Of a DNA stretch of 64,000 nucleotides, positions 58,407 through 64,000 are shown one piece after another. The number at the start of each line of letters is the position of its first letter. The stretch's first letter is position 1. Made by a program: the position numbers and the translations under genes. This stretch comes from Arenimonas maotaiensis (lineage in GTDB: Bacteria; Pseudomonadota; Gammaproteobacteria; Xanthomonadales; Xanthomonadaceae). The notes beneath the pieces are model-generated. The model searched no databases and had not been told where the DNA came from. It saw only the letters and a program-made list of their open reading frames with translations. The DNA is taken from positions 470,450 to 534,449 of the forward strand of contig NZ_BMFO01000001.1 in the NCBI RefSeq assembly GCF_014638745.1, read 5' to 3'.

Positions 58407-59885
58407 ATGGACAGCACCGCCCTCTCCGCCTTCATCCAGCAACGCTGGGACGACGACATCGTCGGCCAGCTGGTGGAGTACATCAAGATTCCGAACAAGT
58501 CGCCGATGTTCGACGCGGAGTGGCAGGCCAACGGCTACATGGAACAGGCCACGCGACTGCTGGCCGATTGGGCCAAGGCCCAGGACATCCCGGGTATGAC
58601 GGTCGAGATCGTGCGTCTGGAAAACCGCACGCCGCTGATCTTCGTCGAGATCGACGGCCAGGGCGAGGACTGCGTGCTGATGTACGGCCACCTCGACAAG
58701 CAGCCGGAAATGACCGGCTGGGACGCCGACCTGGGCCCGTGGAAGCCGGTGATCAAAGGCGACAAGCTGTACGGCCGCGGCGGCGCCGACGACGGCTACG
58801 CCCTGTTCGGTTCGCTGACCGCCATCGCCGCGCTGAAGGCGCAGGGCATCCCGCACGCGCGCACCGTGATACTGATCGAGGCCTGCGAGGAATCCGGCAG
58901 CTACGACCTGCCGCATTACGTCGACCATCTGGCCGCGCGCATCGGCAAGCCGAGCCTGGTGGTCTGCCTGGATTCGGGCTGCGCCAACTACGACCAGCTG
59001 TGGTGCACCACCTCCCTGCGCGGCCTGGCCGGCGGCAACCTGCGGGTCGACGTGCTGACCGAAGGCGTGCACTCCGGCGACGCCTCGGGCATCGTGCCGT
59101 CCAGCTTCCGCGTGCTGCGCCAGCTGCTGAACCGCATCGAAGACGTCGATTCCGGCCGCATCCACCGCGACGAGCTGCATGTGGACATCCCGGAGCAGCG
59201 CGTCGATCAGGCCCGCCGCGCCGCCGAGGTGCTGGGCGAGGACGTGTTCGACAAGTTCCCGTTCCTGCCCGGCATGCGTCCGATGGCCGAGGACCTGGGC
59301 GAGCTGATCCTGAACCGCACCTGGCGTCCGGCGCTGTCGGTCACCGGCATCGACGGCATGCCGCCGCTGTCCAACGCCGGCAACGTGCTGCGTCCGTTCA
59401 CCGCGGTCAAGGTCTCGCTGCGCATCCCGCCGATGTTGGACCCGGAGGCGGCGACCCGCTTCCTGAAGGACACCTTCGAGTCCGATCCGCCGTACAACGC
59501 CAAGGTCAGCTTCGATATCGAGAAGGCCTCGACCGGCTGGAACGCGCCGGCGCTGGCGCCCTGGCTGGAGGCGGCGATCGAGGACGCCTCGCAGGCGGCC
59601 TTCGGCGCGCCGGCCATGTACATGGGCGAAGGCGGCACCATCCCGTTCATGGGCATGTTGGGCGAGAAGTTCCCCGGCGCGCAGTTCATGATCACCGGCG
59701 TGCTCGGCCCGCACAGCAACGCGCACGGCCCGAACGAGTTCCTGCACATCCCCACCGGCAAGCGCGTGACCGAAGCGGTGGCGCATGTGGTGGCGGCGCA
59801 TTACCGCGCCGGCCAAGCGGGCCTGACCCAAGGTGTGGCGGCGCATGAAGGCCACGCGCAGTTCGGCGATCACGGCTGCTGCTGA
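58407..59885 (+). CDS. M20-family metallodipeptidase
   Basis: A 492-residue cytoplasmic zinc dipeptidase. Metal and catalytic motifs are LMYGHLDKQPEM (His and Asp), YGRGGADDGYALFGSL (bridging Asp), ILIEACEESGSYDLP (general-base Glu pair), CLDSGC (Asp) and GPHSNAHGPNEFLHI (His). A lid/dimerisation domain is inserted near GLAGGNLRVDVLTEGVHSGDASG. The tail ends HGCC. It would cleave dipeptides imported by the POT transporter. Confidence 0.93.
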   Translation: MDSTALSAFIQQRWDDDIVGQLVEYIKIPNKSPMFDAEWQANGYMEQATRLLADWAKAQDIPGMTVEIVRLENRTPLIFVEIDGQGEDCVLMYGHLDKQPEMTGWDADLGPWKPVIKGDKLYGRGGADDGYALFGSLTAIAALKAQGIPHARTVILIEACEESGSYDLPHYVDHLAARIGKPSLVVCLDSGCANYDQLWCTTSLRGLAGGNLRVDVLTEGVHSGDASGIVPSSFRVLRQLLNRIEDVDSGRIHRDELHVDIPEQRVDQARRAAEVLGEDVFDKFPFLPGMRPMAEDLGELILNRTWRPALSVTGIDGMPPLSNAGNVLRPFTAVKVSLRIPPMLDPEAATRFLKDTFESDPPYNAKVSFDIEKASTGWNAPALAPWLEAAIEDASQAAFGAPAMYMGEGGTIPFMGMLGEKFPGAQFMITGVLGPHSNAHGPNEFLHIPTGKRVTEAVAHVVAAHYRAGQAGLTQGVAAHEGHAQFGDHGCC

Positions 59886-60133
59886 TTCCCCTGCCCTTCG
59901 GGCGGTGATTACTACCCCGCCCTTCGGGCACCCCTTCGTTCCGAAGGGGACAAAAGCTCTGATGTGCCCCATCCCCTTCGTTTACGAAGGGGTGGCGCGT
60001 AGCGCCGGGGTAGCGCTTTTGGCGGCCTGGCCGAATCCCCCTGCCCTTCGGGCATCCCCCTTTTCCAAAGGGGGAAACACACCCTAACGCCCCGCACCTC
60101 CCTTCCGTTGGAAGGGAGGCCGGGAGGGATGGC
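59886..60133. repeat. Intergenic cluster of seven hairpins
   Basis: This 248-bp gap has no gene. It holds three copies of GCCCTTCGGGC (59893, 59919, 60043), two CCCCTTCG/CGAAGGGG hairpins (59931-59949, 59973-59992), a CCCCCTTT/AAAGGGGG hairpin (60056-60074) and a 10-bp CCTCCCTTCC/GGAAGGGAGG hairpin (60097-60119). CCCCTGCCCTTCGGGC occurs twice as a unit. The last two may end the converging M20 and cysNC transcripts; the set looks like a nest of small palindromic repeats. Confidence 0.7.
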
Positions 60134-62047
60134 TCAGCCAATCCGCTTCAGGATGGCGTCGACCATGGCGTCGATATCCTGCTCGGCGGTGCGCAGGTGC
60201 AACTCGGGGTTTTCCGGCGCCTCGTACGGTGAGGAGATGCCGGTGAAGTTCGGCAACTCGCCGCGCCGGGCCTTGGCGTACAGCCCTTTCACATCGCGTT
60301 GCTCGCACAGTTCGATCGGCGTGTCGACGAACACTTCGATGAAGCCGTCGTCGCCGAACAGCGAACGCGCCATGGCGCGCTCGGCGCGGTAGGGCGAGAT
60401 GAAGCTGACCAGCACGATCAGGCCGGCGTCGACCATCAGCCGCGCCACTTCCGCCACGCGCCGGATGTTCTCGACGCGGTCGGCCTCGGTGAAGCCGAGG
60501 TCCTTGTTCAGGCCGTGGCGGACGTTGTCGCCGTCCAGCAGGTAGGTGTGGTGGTGCGCGGCCAGCAGGCGCTGCTCCAGGCGGTTGGCGAGCGTGGACT
60601 TGCCGGAGCCGGACAGGCCGGTGAACCAGATGCAGCGCGGCGTCTGGGCTTTGAGCGCGGCGCGCGCGGCGCGGTCGACGTCGAGCGACTGCCAATGGAT
60701 GTTGCCGGCCCGGCGCAGCGCGAAATCCAGCGTGCCGGCGGCGACCGTGGCGTTGCTCTGGCGGTCGATCAGGATGAAACCGCCGAGGGTGCGGTCGAGC
60801 GCGTACGGCTCGAACGCGATGGCCCGGTCGAGCTTGAGGTTGCAGACGCCGATCTCGTTCAGATGCAGGGTCTTGGCCGCCAGCGGCTCCTGGCTGTTGA
60901 TGTCGATGCGGTGCTTGATCTCGGTGACGGTGGCGTTGACCGTGCGGGTGCCGATCTTCAGCCAATAGCCGCGGCCGGGAATCAGCTCGGCCTCGTCCAT
61001 CCAGACCAGGTGCGCGGCGAACTGGTCGGCGGTCTCCGGCGGATTGTGGGCGGCGGCGATGACGTCGCCGCGGCTGATGTCGAGCTCGTCGGCGAGGGTG
61101 AGGGTGATGGCCTGGCCGCTGACCGCCTGCGGCAGGTCGCCGTCGGCGCTGACGATGCGCGCGATGCGCGAACGCTTGCCGGACGGCAACGCGACCACGG
61201 CGTCGCCGGGCCGGAACGCGCCGGCGCAGACGGTGCCGGCGAAGCCGCGGAAATCCAGGTTCGGACGGCAGACCCACTGCACCGGCAGGCGGCCGGGAAT
61301 GTCGGTGCGTGTTTCGACAGGCTCAACACGCATTTTCGTGTCCGCTCCGACGGCTGAGCCTGTCGAAGCCGTCTCCACCGTTTCGAGGTATTCCAGCACC
61401 GTCGGGCCGCCGTACCAGGGCGTGTGCAGCGAGCGCGCCGCCAGGTTGTCGCCGCCGAGCGCCGACAGCGGCACCGCCTGCACGTTGGCGATGCCGAGCT
61501 GGTCGGCGAGCGCGTGATAGTCCTCGACGATGGCGTTGAACACGCCCTCATCGAACCCGACCAGATCCATCTTGTTGACCGCCAGCAGCACGTGCCGGAT
61601 GCCGAGCAGGGACACGATGAAGCTGTGCCGGCGGGTCTGGGTCAACACGCCTTTGCGCGCGTCGATCAGCACCACCGCGACGTCGGCGGTGGAGGCGCCG
61701 GTGGCCATGTTGCGGGTGTACTGCTCGTGTCCCGGGCAGTCGGCGACGATGAACTTGCGCCTGTCGGTGGCGAAGAAGCGGTAGGCCACGTCGATGGTGA
61801 TGCCCTGCTCGCGTTCGGCGGCCAGGCCGTCCACCAGGAGCGCGAAATCGACCGCGTCGCCCTGGGTGCCGTGTTTGGCGGAATCCTTCTCCAACGCGGC
61901 CAGCTGGTCGTCGAACAGGCCCTTGGTGTCGTGCAGCAGGCGCCCGATCAGGGTGCTCTTGCCGTCGTCGACGCTGCCGCAGGTGATGAAGCGCAGCAGC
62001 GATTTGGTCTCGTGGCGCTGCAGGTAGTCGCGGATGTCGGCGGCCAT
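60134..62047 (-). CDS. cysNC: Bifunctional sulfate adenylyltransferase GTPase subunit/APS kinase
   Basis: A 637-residue fusion. The CysN half is an EF-Tu-like GTPase ([41 protein letters not shown]) with two beta domains. The CysC half ([37 protein letters not shown]) phosphorylates APS to PAPS. With CysD it activates sulfate. Between GTPase and second domain about 22 residues (around [13 protein letters not shown] and MRVEPVETR) are absent from E. coli CysN; they are encoded by a palindromic repeat. TGATG junction with cysD. Confidence 0.95.
   Translation of the reverse strand: MAADIRDYLQRHETKSLLRFITCGSVDDGKSTLIGRLLHDTKGLFDDQLAALEKDSAKHGTQGDAVDFALLVDGLAAEREQGITIDVAYRFFATDRRKFIVADCPGHEQYTRNMATGASTADVAVVLIDARKGVLTQTRRHSFIVSLLGIRHVLLAVNKMDLVGFDEGVFNAIVEDYHALADQLGIANVQAVPLSALGGDNLAARSLHTPWYGGPTVLEYLETVETASTGSAVGADTKMRVEPVETRTDIPGRLPVQWVCRPNLDFRGFAGTVCAGAFRPGDAVVALPSGKRSRIARIVSADGDLPQAVSGQAITLTLADELDISRGDVIAAAHNPPETADQFAAHLVWMDEAELIPGRGYWLKIGTRTVNATVTEIKHRIDINSQEPLAAKTLHLNEIGVCNLKLDRAIAFEPYALDRTLGGFILIDRQSNATVAAGTLDFALRRAGNIHWQSLDVDRAARAALKAQTPRCIWFTGLSGSGKSTLANRLEQRLLAAHHHTYLLDGDNVRHGLNKDLGFTEADRVENIRRVAEVARLMVDAGLIVLVSFISPYRAERAMARSLFGDDGFIEVFVDTPIELCEQRDVKGLYAKARRGELPNFTGISSPYEAPENPELHLRTAEQDIDAMVDAILKRIG
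61307..61373. repeat. REP-like inverted doublet inside cysNC
   Basis: Two 25-nt units in opposite orientation. Each has the core TTCGACAGGCTCA (61313-61325 forward; 61355-61367 reversed) flanked by a 6-bp inverted repeat. The flanks differ between units but pair within each: GCGTGT/ACACGC (61307-61312, 61326-61331) and GACGGC/GCCGTC (61349-61354, 61368-61373). Arrangement and size fit a REP-type doublet; it is read in frame as part of CysN. Confidence 0.8.
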
Positions 62048-62970
62048 CAGAAGTAGCCCTCCTGCTTCTTCTTTTCCATCGAGGCCGACTGGTCGTGGTC
62101 GATCATCCGGCCCTGGCGCTCGGAGGTGCGCGCGGTCAGCATCTCGGCGATGATCGCCTCCAGCGAATCGGCCTCGGACTCGATGGCGCCGGTCAGCGGA
62201 TAGCAGCCCAGGGTGCGGAAACGCACGGTGCGCATTTCCGGCGTCTCGCCGGGATGGAGCGGCATGCGCCCGTCGTCGACCATGATCAAGCCGCCGTCGC
62301 GCTCCACCACCGGACGCGGCTTGGCGAAATACAGCGGCACCACCGGGATGTTCTCGCGGAAGATGTACAGCCAGATGTCGAGCTCGGTCCAGTTCGACAG
62401 CGGGAACACGCGCACGCTCTCGCCGGCGCGGATGCGGGTGTTGTACAGGCTCCACAGTTCCGGGCGCTGGGCTTTCGGGTCCCAGCGGTGCTCGGCGCTG
62501 CGGAAGCTGAAGATGCGCTCCTTGGCGCGCGACTTCTCCTCGTCGCGGCGGGCGCCGCCGATGGCGGCGTCATACTTGCCGGCATCCAGCGCCTGCTTAA
62601 GGCCTTGGGTCTTCATGACGTCGGTGTGCACGGTGGCGCCGTGCGTGAACGGATTGACGCCCTGGGCCAGGCCCTCGGGGTTGACGTGCACCTTGAGCTC
62701 GACGTCGTAGCGCTCGGCCACGGTATCGCGGAAAGCGTACATCTCGCGGAACTTCCAGGTGGTGTCGACGTGCAGCAGCGGAATCGGCGGTTTGGCCGGG
62801 TAAAAGGCCTTGGCCAACAGGTGCAGCAGCACCGAGGAATCCTTGCCGATCGAATACAGCATGACCGGATTGGCGAACTCGGCCGCCACTTCGCGGAAGA
62901 TGTGCAGGCTTTCCGCTTCCAGACGGTCGAGATGGGAGAGCTGGTTCATACGTTCGTTCATCAAAGGCAT
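62047..62970 (-). CDS. cysD: Sulfate adenylyltransferase small subunit
   Basis: A protein of up to 307 residues of the PAPS-reductase/PP-loop family that adenylates sulfate to APS with GTP energy from Cys[37 protein letters not shown] (SxGKDS PP-loop), [15 protein letters not shown] and [15 protein letters not shown] are family blocks. Starts at 62970, 62961 and 62949 are all possible; 62949 ([14 protein letters not shown]) aligns best with E. coli CysD, while a TAGAAT -10 lies only 7 nt before 62970. Confidence 0.93.
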   Translation of the reverse strand: MPLMNERMNQLSHLDRLEAESLHIFREVAAEFANPVMLYSIGKDSSVLLHLLAKAFYPAKPPIPLLHVDTTWKFREMYAFRDTVAERYDVELKVHVNPEGLAQGVNPFTHGATVHTDVMKTQGLKQALDAGKYDAAIGGARRDEEKSRAKERIFSFRSAEHRWDPKAQRPELWSLYNTRIRAGESVRVFPLSNWTELDIWLYIFRENIPVVPLYFAKPRPVVERDGGLIMVDDGRMPLHPGETPEMRTVRFRTLGCYPLTGAIESEADSLEAIIAEMLTARTSERQGRMIDHDQSASMEKKKQEGYF

Positions 62971-62977
62971 AGGCGCC

Positions 62978-62983
62978 ATTCTA
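62978..62983 (-). promoter_or_regulatory. -10 hexamer just upstream of cysD
   Basis: TAGAAT on the minus strand would start transcription at about 62971, directly at the first cysD ATG. No Shine-Dalgarno precedes any of the three candidate ATGs, so a leaderless or very short-leader mRNA is implied. Confidence 0.4.
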
Positions 62984-63050
62984 GGGGATTTGCGGACGGC
63001 GATGGGATTTAGCGCGCATTCAGTCCGTTGCGCACGGCTCAGGCGGAACT

Positions 63051-63059
63051 TGCTATGCT
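63051..63059 (+). promoter_or_regulatory. Extended -10 promoter of the small secreted protein gene
   Basis: TGCTATGCT (TGn plus TATGCT) 36 nt before the start codon. A TTGCGC at 63028-63033 is too distant (20 nt) to be a good -35. Confidence 0.4.
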
Positions 63060-63095
63060 TATGCCATGTTCCCCGCACCCCCAAGGAGTGCCGCC

Positions 63096-63353
63096 ATGAA
63101 GAAAACCCTCCTCGCCCTGGCCTTCGCCGGCAGCCTGCTGGCCGTCTCGGCCCAGGCCGCGCCGACCTGCCCGGCCGACCTGGACAAGACCGCCTGCGTC
63201 TACTTCAAGGAAGGCTACGCCGCCGGCCAAGACGACGCCAAGGCCGGCATGAAGAACGCCTACGAGCGCCACGAAGACAGCTACGACTCGCGCTTCGAGA
63301 CCGCGTTCGCCAAAGGCTACGAGCAAGGCTTCAAGGACGGCCAGAAGAAGTAA
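63096..63353 (+). CDS. Small secreted protein with GY-x-x-G repeats, unknown
   Basis: An 85-residue protein I do not recognise. A clear signal peptide ([21 protein letters not shown]) is followed by [15 protein letters not shown] with two cysteines likely to form a disulfide. Two related motifs, [13 protein letters not shown] and [13 protein letters not shown], flank a charged stretch ([15 protein letters not shown]). AAGGAG lies 7 nt before the ATG at 63096. It has its own promoter and terminator, so it is a single-gene unit. Confidence 0.8.
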   Translation: MKKTLLALAFAGSLLAVSAQAAPTCPADLDKTACVYFKEGYAAGQDDAKAGMKNAYERHEDSYDSRFETAFAKGYEQGFKDGQKK

Positions 63354-63378
63354 CCCGCCGTCGGCCGGATCCACCCGG

Positions 63379-63410
63379 CAAAACCCCCGCTCATGCGGGG
63401 GTTTTGTTTT
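63379..63410. terminator. Bidirectional terminator after the small secreted protein gene
   Basis: Perfect 12-bp stem CAAAACCCCCGC (63379-63390) / GCGGGGGTTTTG (63395-63406) with loop TCAT and further Ts. It serves both this gene and the convergent EF-hand gene. Confidence 0.9.
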
Positions 63411-63429
63411 GCTGCCGTCGGGAACCGGC

Positions 63430-63888
63430 TTACTTCTTGGCCGGCGCGCTCATCCGGCCGACGAACTGCACGTACTCGCGGAAGTCCAGCTTCTGGTCCT
63501 TGTTCAGGTCGAAGTCGGCGAACTTCGGCTTCGGCTCCTTGGCCGCCTTCACGCCCGGCAGCGCGTTGAACTCCACCGCCTCCAGCGTGCCGTTGCCGCT
63601 CTTGTCGCCGGCCTTGAACAGCTGGCCCAGCTGCTGCAGCAGCATCGCCTGACGGCGCTCGGCCACCACCCCGCGCTTGAACTCGTCGAAGCTCAGCTGC
63701 TTGTTGTTGTCGGTGTCCAGCGCCGCGAACATCTTGTCGATGCCCTGATCGAGGTTGGCGCCCGGCGCGGGCTTGGCGGCCGCCGGTTTGGCCGAGGCGG
63801 GCACCGCCGGCGTGGCCGGCTTGGTCTGGGCGGATGCGCCGCCGGCCAGGGCCAGCAGCAACGGAATCAGGTAACGGGTCGTGTTCAT
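63430..63888 (-). CDS. Secreted EF-hand protein
   Basis: A 152-residue exported protein. A signal peptide (residues 1-20) and an Ala/Pro/Lys linker lead to three EF-hand loops at 58-69 (DTDNNKQLSFDE), 95-106 (DKSGNGTLEAVE) and 127-138 (DLNKDQKLDFRE), all with acidic residues at positions 1 and 12. It probably binds calcium in the periplasm or outside. It overlaps the upstream gene by ATGA. Similar proteins are common in Xanthomonas relatives but their role is unknown. Confidence 0.88.
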   Translation of the reverse strand: MNTTRYLIPLLLALAGGASAQTKPATPAVPASAKPAAAKPAPGANLDQGIDKMFAALDTDNNKQLSFDEFKRGVVAERRQAMLLQQLGQLFKAGDKSGNGTLEAVEFNALPGVKAAKEPKPKFADFDLNKDQKLDFREYVQFVGRMSAPAKK

Positions 63889-64000
63889 GGCGTGGCGGTC
63901 TCCGGGGCTTGGGTGGCGTCTTCAAAGGTGATCAGCTCGCGGATCTCGCCGGTACGCAGGCCGACCATCATCGGATTGCGCACGCCGGGCAGGAAGCTGA
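63885..64000 (-). CDS. C-terminal end of an unidentified protein (cut by window edge)
   Basis: Only the last 37 residues are in the window, ending IRELITFEDATQAPETATP before a TGA that overlaps the EF-hand start. The preceding FLPGVRNPMMVGLRTGEI looks like folded-domain sequence. I cannot assign a family. The overlap makes it very likely to be a real coding end co-transcribed with the EF-hand gene. Confidence 0.6.
   Translation of the reverse strand, partial: SFLPGVRNPMMVGLRTGEIRELITFEDATQAPETATP

Noticed and set aside
57897..59972. A 691-codon open frame on the minus strand opposite the M20 peptidase gene
   Set aside because: Only its last 107 codons (the ComEA-like gene) make protein sense. 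The rest is His/Gln/Arg/Ala-rich antisense of a clear M20 peptidase, as expected in G+C-rich DNA.

Overview
The window is G+C-rich bacterial chromosome with short intergenic gaps and heavy use of ATGA and TGATG stop/start overlaps. Gene content and order point to a gammaproteobacterium of the Lysobacterales (Xanthomonadales) lineage. The pointers are a fused aspartate kinase/diaminopimelate decarboxylase, the MurL-MurD2 pair, a fused cysNC, petABC-sspAB, a TrpR-like gene heading the his operon, an Oar-like TonB-dependent receptor and a SUF operon run by an Rrf2 regulator. I see no rRNA, tRNA, CRISPR array, insertion sequence or prophage. No gene-free stretch exceeds 300 bases. Both ends are cut: a TonB-dependent receptor on the left and an unidentified C-terminus on the right.

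Layout, left to right. 1-8 kb: TonB-dependent receptor, grxD-SDR-marC, sodB, purEK, a Trm112-like gene with nadC, then sspAB. 8-12.5 kb: the bc1 complex (petABC), a lytic transglycosylase and a TonB protein. 12.5-17.5 kb: miaB-ybeY-corC, a DUF4105/Lnb_N membrane protein in the position where lnt often lies, and corA. 17.5-27 kb: a complete cbb3 oxidase cluster (ccoNOQP, a small unknown membrane protein, ccoG, ccoH, ccoI, ccoS, a TauE-like protein) behind a near-perfect FNR box, closed by a convergent fnr with all four cluster cysteines. 27-33.4 kb: an S9 peptidase sharing a 4-nt overlap with fnr, a divergent POT peptide transporter, and a ferric reductase behind a perfect 19-bp Fur-type palindrome.

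33.4-40.5 kb: ssb, ispB, then lysAC-murL-murD2, which joins aspartate-family synthesis to the alternative L-Glu/epimerase route to muramyl-dipeptide. 40.5-48 kb: a TrpR-like regulator followed without a break by hisGDCBHAFIE; a trp-operator-like palindrome lies at its promoter. 48-51 kb: a PhzF protein, a TupA-like ATP-grasp protein, a glycine-zipper protein and a SET-domain methyltransferase. 51-57 kb: the SUF operon (Rrf2 regulator, sufBCDS, a GNAT acetyltransferase, a Rieske-type ferredoxin). 57-64 kb: HutD, a ComEA-like protein, an M20 dipeptidase, an intergenic hairpin cluster, cysD-cysNC with an in-frame palindromic-repeat insertion, and two small secreted proteins.

Most genes are housekeeping: microaerobic respiration, Fe-S assembly, sulfate activation, histidine and purine synthesis. 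The items most worth follow-up are the repeat inside cysN, the Lnb-like protein after corC, the lysAC-murL-murD2 unit, the candidate TrpR-like operator, and the unknown membrane protein inside the cco cluster.
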